A stretch of 64,000 nucleotides of DNA from Candidatus Altimarinota bacterium. GTDB lineage: Bacteria; Patescibacteriota; Gracilibacteria; UBA4473. This document shows positions 18,213-26,946 of the stretch, piece by piece. The number at the start of each line of letters is the position of its first letter. The stretch's first letter is position 1. The notes below the pieces were generated by a model. That model was not told the DNA's origin. It did no database searches and saw only the letters and a list, made by a program, of their open reading frames with translations. Where the stretch lies: assembly GCA_020631075.1 (NCBI GenBank), contig JAHDHX010000001.1, positions 1 to 64,000 on the forward strand, given 5' to 3'. The position numbers and the translations under genes were made by a program.

Positions 18213-20885
18213 TTAGCGAAGGGCGGCCTGGGCGGCGGCGATGCGAGCGATGGGCACCCGAAACGGGGAACAGCTGACGTAGCGGAGGCCTTGGCGTTGG
18301 AAAAATTCGATCGAGGTGGGGTCGCCACCGTGCTCACCACAGACGCCGATTTTGAGCTTTGGGTTGGTGGCTTGGCCTTTTTGTACGGCGAGCTCGACCA
18401 ACTGGCCGACGCCGCTCTGGTCGAGGCTGACGAAGGGGTCGCGCTCGATGATGCCTTGGCTCTGGTAGGCGGGCAGAAAGCGGCCAGCGTCGTCCCGCGA
18501 GAGGCCGAGGGTGGTTTGGGTGAGGTCGTTGGTGCCGAAAGAGAAGAAGTCAGCGTGGTGGGCGATCTCGTCGGCGGTGAGGCAGGCACGGGGGAGTTCG
18601 ATCATGGTGCCGATGAGGTACTCGATCGTTTGGCCCTTGGAGTCAAAGACGGCTTGGGCGGCGTCGGTGATGAGCTGACGCTGGAGGGCGAGCTCATGCC
18701 CGTGGCCGACGAGGGGCACCATGATTTCTGGTTTGACGGTCAGGCCCTGGGCCTGGCAGTGAAGGGCCGCCTGCATGAGGGCGGTGACCTGCATGGTGGT
18801 GATCTCTGGGTAAAGCACGCCAAGGCGACAGCCGCGGAGGCCGAGCATGGGGTTGGATTCGTGGAGGGCGTGGATGCGGTCACGCACGGCGTCGAGACTG
18901 AGGCCGAGGGCTTGGGCGACGAGCTTCATTTCGGCTTCTTGCTGGGGGAGGAACTCGTGCAATGGCGGGTCGAGCAAGCGCACGGTGACGGGGAGGCCGT
19001 CCATGGCGGTGAAGATGCCTTCGAAGTCGGATTGCTGGTAGGGAAGAAGGAGGTCGAGGGCTTGCTGGCGTTCGGTGAGGGTGTCGGCCAAGATCATGGC
19101 GCGGACGTGGGTGATGCGGTCACCGTCAAAGAACATGTGTTCGGTTCGGCAGAGTCCGATGCCCTCGGCGCCGAAGTCGCGGGCGGTCTGGGCGTCGGTG
19201 GGGGTGTCGGCGTTGGTGCGGACACGCAGGGTGCGGGTGTCGTCGGCCCATTGCAGGACGGTCATAAGGTCGTCGTCGAGCTGGGCGGGGATGGTGGCGA
19301 CTTTGTCGGCGAGGATCTCGCCCGTGGAGCCATTAAGTGACAGCCAGTCGCCTTTGCGCAGGGTGTGGAGAGTGCCGTCCTTGGTGGTGAGGGTGCAGCG
19401 TTGCTCGGCGTAGTCGATGCTGAGCTCGGTGCAGCCTGACACGCAGCACTTCCCCATGCCACGGGCGACCACGGCGGCGTGGGAGGTCATCCCGCCGCGA
19501 GCGGTCAGCACTCCAGCGGCGGCGTGCATCCCGCTGATGTCTTCAGGCGACGTCTCGACCCGAACTAAGATAGTGGGGTGGCCGGCCTCATGGAGGCTGA
19601 CAGCTTCGGTGGAGTCAAAGCAGATCTGCCCGACGGCGGCCCCTGGTGAAGCGGGGAGGCCCTGGCCCAGCACGGTGACACTGGCGCTGGGGTCAAATGT
19701 CGGGTGGAGGAGTTCGTTGACTTTATGGGGGTCGAGCCGCAGCAGGGCGGTGCGCTGGTCGATGAGGCCTTCGGAGACCATGTCGACGGCGATCTTGACC
19801 ATGGCTTTGGCGGTGCGCTTGCCCGTGCGGGTTTGCAGGAGGTAGAGCTGGCCGTCCTCAATGGTGAACTCGATGTCTTGCATATCGGTGTAATGCGTTT
19901 CGAGTTTTTGCTGGATGGTGTCGAGCTGGGCGTAGACCTCGGGCAGGGCTGACTCAAGAGTCTGAGTGGCGCTGGGGTCGGCTTGGGTGTTTATGGCTTG
20001 GGGGGTGCGGATGCCAGCGACGACGTCTTCGCCCTGGGCGTTGAGGAGGTACTCACCAAAGAAGACTTTTTCCCCAGTGGAAGGGTGGCGCGTGAAGGCG
20101 ACCCCAGTGCCAGAGGTCTGGCCGCGGTTGCCGAAGACCATTGTTTGGATGTTGACGGCGGTGCCGTGGAGGCCGTGCATATCATTAATCTGGCGGTAGG
20201 CGATGGCGCGGGGGTTATTCCATGAGCCGAAGACGGCGTCGGTCGCGGCCCAGAGCTGGGCCATGGGGTCCTGCGGGAAGGTGTGGCCGTGACGGTTAAT
20301 GACTTCCTTATAATGACGAATAACAGTTTGCAGTTGCTCGACGGTGAGGTCGGTGTCTTGGGTGACGTTGTGGGCGGTCTTGACGGCGTCGAGTTCGTGC
20401 TCGAAATCATGATGGGGGATGTCGAGGACCACATTTCCAAACATCTGCAGCAGGCGGCGGTAGGCGTCGAACGCGAAGCGGGGGTTTTGGGTTTTTTCGC
20501 CCAAGGCGACTACGGTTTCGTCGTTGAGGCCAAGATTCAGCACGGTGTCCATCATCCCGGGCATGGACAGCGCCGCGCCAGAGCGCACAGACACCAGCAA
20601 GGGGTCAGGGCCAGTGCCGAAGGTCTTGCCCGTGGTGGCTTGTAGCTCGGTCAGGTGGGTGAGGATTTCGGATTTGAGGGTGGGCCAGAGGGTTTCTTGG
20701 TGCTCCTTATAGTATGCACGGCAGGCCTCGGTGGTGATGGTGAACCCTGGGGGGACGGGGAGGCCGAGCTGGGCCATTTCGGCGAGGTTGGCGCCTTTGC
20801 CCCCAAGGAGAGGTTTGAGCTGGGCAGAGCCTTCGGCGTTTTGGGCGCTGAAGAAGTAGACATATTTCGGAGAACTGTCAGTCAT
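18213..20885 (-). CDS. ppdK: Pyruvate, phosphate dikinase
   Basis: 890 residues with the full three-domain PPDK layout: N-terminal ATP-grasp nucleotide-binding domain, central swivelling domain with catalytic His469 in GGMTSHAAVVARG (Thr467 is the usual regulatory site), and a C-terminal PEP/pyruvate barrel ending near GVCGEHGGDP. It interconverts pyruvate, ATP and phosphate with PEP, AMP and pyrophosphate. With malic enzyme across the divergent gap it suggests a pyruvate-PEP node. A good promoter lies at 20926-20954, and the leader reads CTTCTCTCTTTTGTG before the ATG with no Shine-Dalgarno. No PPDK regulatory protein is visible in the window. Confidence 0.98.
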   Translation of the reverse strand: MTDSSPKYVYFFSAQNAEGSAQLKPLLGGKGANLAEMAQLGLPVPPGFTITTEACRAYYKEHQETLWPTLKSEILTHLTELQATTGKTFGTGPDPLLVSVRSGAALSMPGMMDTVLNLGLNDETVVALGEKTQNPRFAFDAYRRLLQMFGNVVLDIPHHDFEHELDAVKTAHNVTQDTDLTVEQLQTVIRHYKEVINRHGHTFPQDPMAQLWAATDAVFGSWNNPRAIAYRQINDMHGLHGTAVNIQTMVFGNRGQTSGTGVAFTRHPSTGEKVFFGEYLLNAQGEDVVAGIRTPQAINTQADPSATQTLESALPEVYAQLDTIQQKLETHYTDMQDIEFTIEDGQLYLLQTRTGKRTAKAMVKIAVDMVSEGLIDQRTALLRLDPHKVNELLHPTFDPSASVTVLGQGLPASPGAAVGQICFDSTEAVSLHEAGHPTILVRVETSPEDISGMHAAAGVLTARGGMTSHAAVVARGMGKCCVSGCTELSIDYAEQRCTLTTKDGTLHTLRKGDWLSLNGSTGEILADKVATIPAQLDDDLMTVLQWADDTRTLRVRTNADTPTDAQTARDFGAEGIGLCRTEHMFFDGDRITHVRAMILADTLTERQQALDLLLPYQQSDFEGIFTAMDGLPVTVRLLDPPLHEFLPQQEAEMKLVAQALGLSLDAVRDRIHALHESNPMLGLRGCRLGVLYPEITTMQVTALMQAALHCQAQGLTVKPEIMVPLVGHGHELALQRQLITDAAQAVFDSKGQTIEYLIGTMIELPRACLTADEIAHHADFFSFGTNDLTQTTLGLSRDDAGRFLPAYQSQGIIERDPFVSLDQSGVGQLVELAVQKGQATNPKLKIGVCGEHGGDPTSIEFFQRQGLRYVSCSPFRVPIARIAAAQAALR

Positions 20886-20925
20886 GGATTACACAAAAGA
20901 GAGAAGAGAAGGGGAAATCGGGGAG

Positions 20926-20954
20926 AATGTAAGCAGAGAGAGGCAGGAGGGCAA
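20926..20954 (-). promoter_or_regulatory. ppdK operon promoter
   Basis: On the - strand TTGCCC (20949-20954), 17 bp, TACATT (20926-20931), about 40 bp upstream of the ppdK ATG. A 6-bp stem hairpin (AGCCAC/GTGGCT, 20982-20997) lies upstream, between the divergent promoters. Confidence 0.6.
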
Positions 20955-21038
20955 CAGTTTCAACAAATGATAAACAAAGATAGCCACGGATGTGGCTGAG
21001 TGTGAGTAGGTGAAATGGGGGCTTTTGTTAGAAAATGC

Positions 21039-21066
21039 TTGACGTGTGGCGGTGGGCTATCATCAT
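21039..21066 (+). promoter_or_regulatory. Candidate promoter of the heptad-repeat gene
   Basis: TTGACG (21039-21044), 16 bp, CATCAT (21061-21066). The -35 is strong and the -10 weak (4 of 6). A better hexamer, TATCAT, sits at a 13-bp spacing. The start codon follows about 54 bp later after a C/T-rich leader. Confidence 0.4.
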
Positions 21067-21119
21067 GCTGCATGAAAAAGTGTTTTTCATTAATACCTCA
21101 TTTCTTATCTCTCCTCAGT

Positions 21120-22127
21120 ATGATGAAACGTTCTGCTGTGAGTATTGTAGCTGCTGTTGCGCTCATGCTCCCGCTCGTAACCCAAGCGAGTGGATACAAC
21201 TTTAACAACACGGTCACCCGACCGATGTCTGGGCAAACTATGACTTTTGGTGAATTCGACTTCACCATGCCTGAGTTCAAAATCCCTGCTCCAGTGCTCA
21301 ACATCCAAGAGCCAGTGATCACGGTGCAAGAGCCACGAATTAACTTTACACCACCGAAAGTGAACGTGGCTAAGCCACAAATCATTATGGGTGAGCCCAA
21401 CATTCGTATCGCTCAACCGACCATTCGTTTTAATGAGCCAAACTTTGAAATTCCTGCGCCAGTGATCAACGTGAAGACACCAAACATCTCGGTACCTGCA
21501 CCAGCGGTCAACATCAGCGTGCCTGATATCAACGTACAAGCTCCGCCAGTGAACGTAGTGATGCCAGAAATGTTTGTGCCTGCGCCTGAGATCGTGGTTG
21601 ACTTCCCACAACTCGAGTTTGATATGCCGGTGATCGACGTGGAAGTGCCACCGATGGACATCCAAGTGCCGAGCATCGACTTGCAACTTGACCCTATCAC
21701 GGTGGACGTGCCTGCGCTCGACATCGTCGTGCCAGAGCTTGACTTCACTATGCCTGAGATCCGACCAACGTTCTCTATGTCTCAGCCAACTATTTCTATG
21801 TCTATGACTGAGCCAACCATCAGTATGACTGGTGGCACGGGCATCACGATGAGCGAGCCAACTATTAGCATGACCACTGGTGGAGCGGCGATCACGACTA
21901 CTACACCAGCGGTAACTCAAGCGACTACCACAGTCATGCCTGCGTACGGTTACTACTCCGACGTTGACACAGCGGCCACTGGCGCGGTGACAACCACTAC
22001 CGCTGACGTGATGACTTCTGACTTTGACGGTGAGTTTTACAACTCCATCCAAGAGCAAGTCATTGCTGAATTTGCTGCCCAAGGGATCGACATCCCAGAA
22101 GAATGGCTTGAAGAATACGGGAACTAG
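21120..22127 (+). CDS. Exported proline-heptad repeat protein (new family candidate)
   Basis: 335 residues; no named family recognised. A signal peptide (1-23, ending TQA-SG) is followed by 24 unbroken heptads at residues 50-217 of the form x-P-x-(I/V/L/F)-x-(V/I/F)-x, for example EPVITVQ, TPNISVP, VPDINVQ and MPVIDVE. Proline is at position 2 in 23 of the 24 units. The alternating hydrophobic residues suggest a short beta strand per heptad, as in a beta-solenoid or an extended periaxin-like rod. After 217 comes a Ser/Thr/Met-rich segment with repeated EPTISM, then a Thr-rich linker and an acidic C-terminus. Codons are even and GGT/CAA-rich, like the ribosomal genes here and unlike the GTG/GGG-rich neighbours, which suggests high expression. 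ATG at 21120 or 21123; a strong terminator follows. Probably a surface fibre or coat protein (inference). Confidence 0.85.
   Translation: MMKRSAVSIVAAVALMLPLVTQASGYNFNNTVTRPMSGQTMTFGEFDFTMPEFKIPAPVLNIQEPVITVQEPRINFTPPKVNVAKPQIIMGEPNIRIAQPTIRFNEPNFEIPAPVINVKTPNISVPAPAVNISVPDINVQAPPVNVVMPEMFVPAPEIVVDFPQLEFDMPVIDVEVPPMDIQVPSIDLQLDPITVDVPALDIVVPELDFTMPEIRPTFSMSQPTISMSMTEPTISMTGGTGITMSEPTISMTTGGAAITTTTPAVTQATTTVMPAYGYYSDVDTAATGAVTTTTADVMTSDFDGEFYNSIQEQVIAEFAAQGIDIPEEWLEEYGN
21267..21770 (+). repeat. 24 tandem 21-bp coding repeats
   Basis: DNA coding for the 24 heptads of the exported protein. The units are in frame with no insertions or deletions. They are degenerate in nucleotide sequence, which argues for old duplication with selection on the protein pattern rather than recent slippage. 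Confidence 0.85.
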
Positions 22128-22156
22128 TCTTCCTCGCGTACTTTGCAAAATTCTTA

Positions 22157-22188
22157 AACCCAGAGTCCTCCACTCTGGGTTTTTTTTA
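22157..22188 (+). terminator. Terminator of the heptad-repeat gene
   Basis: AACCCAGAGT (22157-22166), a 5-nt loop and ACTCTGGGTT, then eight T. A perfect 10-bp stem. Confidence 0.93.
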
Positions 22189-22246
22189 TGCCAAAAGACG
22201 CTAGACTAGGAATGAAAATTTTTTTTGATTCTCTCACTTATTTCAC

Positions 22247-23389
22247 ATGGCGGATATGCAAGAATTTGCTCGGCGGGCGTTAGCGTTTCGGACGCAGCAC
22301 GGCGGGACGGTGGCGGTGACCCCCAAGGCGGAAGTGAATACGCCCGAAGAGCTGGCAACGCACTATACCCCCGGAATAGGGGCGGTGGCGCAGACGATTG
22401 CCGATGACCCCAGCCAAGCGGCGAAACTGACCATGAAGCGGGACACGGTGGTGGTGGTGTCAGACGGTTCGGCGGTGCTGGGGCTGGGGAATGTGGGGCC
22501 AGCGGCGGCGTTGCCAGTAATGGAAGGAAAAGCGATGCTGTTTCAGGCTTTTGCGGGGATCAATGCGGTGCCGTTGGTGGTGGACACCAATTCGACTGAG
22601 GAGTTTATTACGCTCGTACAGCAGATAGCGCCGACTTTTGGGGGGATTCACTTGGAAGACATTGGGGCACCAGCGTGCTTTGTGATCGAAGATCGTTTGG
22701 CGGAACTGCTGGACGTACCTGTGTTTCATGATGACCAGCATGGTACGGCGATCGTGGTGGTGGCGGCGTTGATCAATGCGTTGCGAGTGACAGAGCGCTC
22801 ACCCGAAACGGTGCGGGTGCTGATAAACGGTGCGGGGGCGGCGGGGGTGGCGATCGGGCGATTGCTCCGTACGTGGGGGGTGACAGACATTGTGATGCTG
22901 GACTCGAAGGGGATCATCACCACGGCGAGGGAAAACCTGCCTGACTATAAGCAAGAGTTTGCTGTGGATGGCCCTGCAGGAGGACTAGCGGACGCGATGG
23001 TGGGGCGTGATATATTCATCGGGGTGTCGAAACCTGGGCTGGTGACGGCGGAAATGATCCAGTCGATGGCGGCTGACCCGATTGTCTGTGCCTTGGCGAA
23101 CCCGATCCCTGAAATATACCCAGAGGAGGCGCTGGCGGCGGGGGCGGCCATTGTCGCGACGGGACGGTCGGACTTCCCGAACCAGATCAATAACGCTTTG
23201 GTCTTCCCTGGTCTCTTTAGGGGGCTCCTGAAGCACCAAGTGCCGAAGGTGACGCCTGAGATAAAACTGGCGGCGGCCCAGGCGGTGGCCAGCATGGTGG
23301 AGTGTCCGACAGGGACGAACCTGTTGCCAGATATTTTCACCTCAGACGTGCATGAGGTGGTCGCTCAGGCGGTGGGGGAAGCGGTGTAG
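22247..23389 (+). CDS. Malic enzyme (NAD(P)-dependent)
   Basis: 380 residues, the short prokaryotic malic enzyme without a phosphotransacetylase tail. Seen: THYTPGIGAV with catalytic Tyr40, the GKAMLF motif with Lys95, metal-binding blocks HLEDIGAPACF and FHDDQHGTA, and a Rossmann GAGAAG loop. It decarboxylates malate oxidatively to pyruvate and CO2. The cofactor preference is not settled by eye. The leader TTCTCTCACTTATTTCAC precedes the ATG, with no Shine-Dalgarno. It ends at a strong bidirectional terminator. Confidence 0.95.
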   Translation: MADMQEFARRALAFRTQHGGTVAVTPKAEVNTPEELATHYTPGIGAVAQTIADDPSQAAKLTMKRDTVVVVSDGSAVLGLGNVGPAAALPVMEGKAMLFQAFAGINAVPLVVDTNSTEEFITLVQQIAPTFGGIHLEDIGAPACFVIEDRLAELLDVPVFHDDQHGTAIVVVAALINALRVTERSPETVRVLINGAGAAGVAIGRLLRTWGVTDIVMLDSKGIITTARENLPDYKQEFAVDGPAGGLADAMVGRDIFIGVSKPGLVTAEMIQSMAADPIVCALANPIPEIYPEEALAAGAAIVATGRSDFPNQINNALVFPGLFRGLLKHQVPKVTPEIKLAAAQAVASMVECPTGTNLLPDIFTSDVHEVVAQAVGEAV

Positions 23390-23401
23390 GAATCTCTCAT
23401 C

Positions 23402-23436
23402 AAAAACCCCTCAGTGTTTCTCACTGAGGGGTTTTT
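23402..23436. terminator. Bidirectional terminator between malic enzyme and the secreted helical protein gene
   Basis: AAAAACCCCTCAGTG, a 5-nt loop and CACTGAGGGGTTTTT: a 15-bp perfect stem with A and T runs at both sides, between convergent genes. Confidence 0.95.
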
Positions 23437-23457
23437 CTGGTGGGTGATATTTTCTCT

Positions 23458-24225
23458 TTACTCGGTGTCGGTGTTGTCGTCGGTTGTCCCGTTGAGGATT
23501 TGCATGGCCTCTTGGGCGGCTTTGATGGCGATGCGGTAGGCTTCGCGGGCTTCACGGGTGGCGCGCAGTCCGTTGGTGATGGCTTCTTTTTTCCCTTCGA
23601 CTTCAGAGACTTCGGCGAAGAACTCACTGGCGAGGGTGAATTTTTCTTCTGCCATGGTGAGACCTGTTTCGACCTGTGTGATGAGGGTGTCTAGGTCAGT
23701 GGTGTCACCACTGAAAGCGTCGCGCTGGGTGGTGAGGTGGTCGAGGATGGCGGTTTTGCGGACCTCTAAAGCGGACAAGCGGGCGCTGAGGTGTCGGCCC
23801 CAGGTGTTCGTGATTTCGGCGCGATTTTTTTCGACGTAGGCGCGGGTTTCTTTCACTCGACGGCGAAAATTTTTGTTGTCGGCGTTCTGCATGGTTTGCA
23901 GTTTCTTGGCCAGGCCGTTTTTTCGTTTCTCGAGGGCTTCGCGGTAGCGTTGCTTTCTGGCGGCGGAAATATTGGGACTGTTTTCGATCAGCTTCATGCT
24001 GCGTTCATATCGTTTCTCGAACCGTTGGACGGCGTCTTGTGTCCTTTGGGTGAGGGCGGTGCGTTTGTCAGCGCGTTGCTGCCAAAATGGCCCGACTTCG
24101 CCGTTGGTCATGCGGAAGACTTTTTTGCCTTGGAAGGTGTCAGCGTCTGGGGTTTGGGCTTGGCTTACGCCAGGGGCGATGAAGAGACCAAGGCCGAGGA
24201 GCCCGATGAGGAGGGGTGTTTTCAT
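23458..24225 (-). CDS. Secreted alpha-helical (coiled-coil) protein, unknown
   Basis: 255 residues. A signal peptide (1-23, ending SQA-Q) precedes a long charged helical region (about 50-235) rich in Arg, Lys, Glu, Ala and Gln with heptad-like spacing, then a Thr/Asp-rich tail. There are no cysteines or catalytic motifs. It resembles periplasmic or extracellular coiled-coil proteins (OmpH-like size, but no family signature). It has its own unit, convergent with malic enzyme. The function is unknown. Confidence 0.75.
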   Translation of the reverse strand: MKTPLLIGLLGLGLFIAPGVSQAQTPDADTFQGKKVFRMTNGEVGPFWQQRADKRTALTQRTQDAVQRFEKRYERSMKLIENSPNISAARKQRYREALEKRKNGLAKKLQTMQNADNKNFRRRVKETRAYVEKNRAEITNTWGRHLSARLSALEVRKTAILDHLTTQRDAFSGDTTDLDTLITQVETGLTMAEEKFTLASEFFAEVSEVEGKKEAITNGLRATREAREAYRIAIKAAQEAMQILNGTTDDNTDTE

Positions 24226-24368
24226 GCGTGAGCGGGGAAAGAAAGTAGTTTTTCGCCCTGTATAGTAGGAGGATTAGAGGTGTCTGTCTGCTGATTTGTT
24301 TTGCCAAATTTTCAGACAGTTGGTTTTCGTGTGTTTTTTGGGGAGAGAAATTCCTCGTTCTGTGGTGG

Positions 24369-24383
24369 AGTATGGTATACTCT
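24369..24383 (+). promoter_or_regulatory. Palindrome over a TATACT -10 box
   Basis: GAGTAT-GGT-ATACTC is a perfect 6-bp inverted repeat; TATACT (24376-24381) inside it looks like a -10 box for the TraG-like gene starting at 24437. No good -35 is visible, so this could be an operator at an activated promoter. Confidence 0.35.
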
Positions 24384-24436
24384 ACAGACAACTTGGCTGT
24401 CGTTTTTGTTTTTCTGGGAAGTGTCTGCTCACGCTT

Positions 24437-26905
24437 ATGTCGATTGTGTTTTTGGTTCAGCTGGCTCTCACGCTCCTGCTCATGCTGGGGGTGGGGTGGT
24501 GGTTGCTGACGGCTTATCGCGAGCGCGTTAACTTTCGGCGGAGTTTGGATTTGGTGTTTTTGGAGGTTCGGATACCGAAAAAGGACTCGAAGGAAGACAT
24601 GGACCGTGAGCGTGACCAGACGTCGGAAATCCGCAAGGTGGTGGGAGTGGCGGAGCACTTTTTCCAGACTTTACACGGGGTGTATGACGATAGCTGGTCG
24701 GCGAAGATAAAGGGGCAAGATTTTTTATCGTTTGAAATTTTGGCCATTGAGGGAGAAATTCTCTTCATTGTCGGGTGTGGGCGCACCATGCAGGAGGTGA
24801 TCAAAAAACAGATTACGAGTTTTTATACCGAGGCGATCATAGAAGAGCGGGAAACACCGCACCTTTTCCACCAAGGGACGCACCAGCTGGGTGAAAATCT
24901 GGGTCTGGAGAAGTCGTTTCACTATCCGCTGAAGAACTATCAACAGTTTGAGTCGACTGATCCGCTCAACAACATCCTGAATACGCTGAGTGCGGCCTCT
25001 GACGAGAATGGCAACGCGGCAGCGGTGCAGATAATGATCCGACCAGTGGCCAATGACTGGCAGGACAGTTTGCGCCAAAAATCAAAAGAGTTGGCGGAGG
25101 GGAAGGCTTCGTATGCGTGGTGGAACGTAGTGGGGAAAGTGGGTGGTTTGCTGGTCACGCTCGTGAACGGTGAGACGGACAAGGATGACGCAGGCGGGAA
25201 CAACAATGACACCAACACGAACTCGCAGGAGGCCAACAAGCAGATGGACGAAAAGGGGGAAAAAGTGGGTTTTGAAACAATGGTGCGCTTGCTGGTGAGT
25301 GCCAGAGAGCCGCACACGGCCAAGTTGCAGCTGCAGTCGTTGGTCAATGCGTTTAGTCAGTACGGGGGGCCGACCATCAATGGGTTGACGAAGGCGAAGT
25401 GGCTACGAAAGCGTAAATTTTTGGAGAATTTTGTCTTGCGGGCATTCAGCTGGGGTACATGGCCGTGGGGGGGGCTGACGCGAGAGAAATCGATAATGAC
25501 ACCGACAGAGCTGGCGTCTTTGTTTCATTTCCCCCATGTGAAATACAACAACATTCCGGGGATCAAATGGCAGAATTATAAAATCGTCCAGACGCCGCCC
25601 AATATTCCGAAAGATGGCTTGCTGCTGGGACATAATATCTATCGTGGGGTGAAGACACCGGTGTATATGAAGCGGGAAGATCGGTTTCGTCACTTCTATG
25701 TCATTGGGCAAACAGGGACGGGGAAGTCGTCGATCTTTCAGGCGATGATCCGCCAAGATCTGGCCAATGGAGACGGCTTGTGTGTGATTGACCCGCATGG
25801 CTCGCTGGTGGAAGATTTATTGCCCTTTGTGCCGAAGTCGCGGGTGGATGATGTGGTGATCTTTAACCCAGCGGACCTCGAGCGGCCGATGGGGCTGAAC
25901 CTGCTGGAGGCGACGACACCAGAGGAGCAGGACGTGGTGGCGCTCGACGCGATGAACATCATGATCAAGATGTTTAATGAGGAGGTGTTTGGGCCGCGGA
26001 TTCAGGATTACTTCCGCAATGGGTGCCTGACGCTGATGGCTGACCCTGAGGGGGGGCGACTGACCGACATTGTCCGTCTTTTCACGGATGATGACTTCCA
26101 AAAGCAGAAGGTGAAGCACGTCACGAACCCGATCGTGAAGAGTTTCTGGGAGAACCAAATGGCGAAAACGGGGGCGCGTGAAAAAGCAGAAATGATCCCG
26201 TACTTCGCGGCGAAGTTTGGGGCGTTCATCACTAACGGGATGATGCGTAACATCATTGGCCAACGGTCGGCCTTTGACATTTCTGAGTGTATGGACAACC
26301 AAAAAATCCTCTTTATGAACCTCTCGAAGGGGGTGACGGGAGAGATTAACTCAAAACTGCTGGGGCTGATTATCGTGTCGAAGTTGCAGATGGCGGCCCT
26401 GCGCCGACAGAAGCAAGGGAAAGGCGCGCGGCAGGATTTCTTTCTGTACATCGATGAGTTTCAGAACTATGTGACGGACTCGATTGAGTCGATCTTGTCG
26501 GAGGCGCGTAAGTATCGCTTGAGCTTAAACATTGCCCATCAGTACATTGGACAGATCGACCAAGGGAACCAGAAGGGGGGGGTGAACTTGAAAGACGCGG
26601 TGTTTGGGAATGTGGGGACGATGATGTGCTATAAGATCAGTGCGACGGACTCCGAACACATGGCCAAAGAGATGGCGCCGACGTTTTCGGATCAAGATTT
26701 GGTGAACATTGATAAGTATAAAGCGGTGATGAAGCTGTCGATCGACACGCAGCCGTCGCGGCCGTTTAGCATCATTCCGACGAACCCGTACCTCGTGCAA
26801 GGGAACCCCAAGATGGCGGACGCTCTGAAGCAAATTAGCCGCCTGACCTATGGGCGCAGTAAGAAATTTGTCGAGCGCGAGATTTTTACGCGTTTAGATA
26901 TTTAG
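24437..26905 (+). CDS. TraG/VirD4-like membrane ATPase
   Basis: 822 residues from the ATG at 24437. One N-terminal membrane helix (about 3-23) precedes a cytoplasmic part. Walker A GQTGTGKSS is at 427-435, and Walker B ends in IDEFQNY (Asp673-Glu674), followed by a helicase/TraG-type C-terminal region (SEARKYRLSLNIAHQY). The N-terminal 400 residues resemble the CPR proteins annotated as type IV secretion system DNA-binding domain proteins; an Asn/Asp-rich linker interrupts them near 255-275. Likely role: DNA or protein pumping at the membrane. No other T4SS gene or type IV pilus gene is in the window, so the substrate is open. Upstream in-frame codons read through the promoter region and were excluded. 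Confidence 0.85.
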   Translation: MSIVFLVQLALTLLLMLGVGWWLLTAYRERVNFRRSLDLVFLEVRIPKKDSKEDMDRERDQTSEIRKVVGVAEHFFQTLHGVYDDSWSAKIKGQDFLSFEILAIEGEILFIVGCGRTMQEVIKKQITSFYTEAIIEERETPHLFHQGTHQLGENLGLEKSFHYPLKNYQQFESTDPLNNILNTLSAASDENGNAAAVQIMIRPVANDWQDSLRQKSKELAEGKASYAWWNVVGKVGGLLVTLVNGETDKDDAGGNNNDTNTNSQEANKQMDEKGEKVGFETMVRLLVSAREPHTAKLQLQSLVNAFSQYGGPTINGLTKAKWLRKRKFLENFVLRAFSWGTWPWGGLTREKSIMTPTELASLFHFPHVKYNNIPGIKWQNYKIVQTPPNIPKDGLLLGHNIYRGVKTPVYMKREDRFRHFYVIGQTGTGKSSIFQAMIRQDLANGDGLCVIDPHGSLVEDLLPFVPKSRVDDVVIFNPADLERPMGLNLLEATTPEEQDVVALDAMNIMIKMFNEEVFGPRIQDYFRNGCLTLMADPEGGRLTDIVRLFTDDDFQKQKVKHVTNPIVKSFWENQMAKTGAREKAEMIPYFAAKFGAFITNGMMRNIIGQRSAFDISECMDNQKILFMNLSKGVTGEINSKLLGLIIVSKLQMAALRRQKQGKGARQDFFLYIDEFQNYVTDSIESILSEARKYRLSLNIAHQYIGQIDQGNQKGGVNLKDAVFGNVGTMMCYKISATDSEHMAKEMAPTFSDQDLVNIDKYKAVMKLSIDTQPSRPFSIIPTNPYLVQGNPKMADALKQISRLTYGRSKKFVEREIFTRLDI

Positions 26906-26946
26906 CGTCTCTGACGCTTAACGGTAAGACTTATTGGTCTTCAGTT

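Noticed and set aside
21267-21770. CRISPR or simple tandem repeat
   Set aside because: The 21-bp units are in frame, degenerate, without spacers, and encode a regular protein pattern.
24296-24436. Upstream start of the TraG-like gene
   Set aside because: Those 47 codons overlap the promoter palindrome; the membrane helix begins right after the ATG at 24437.
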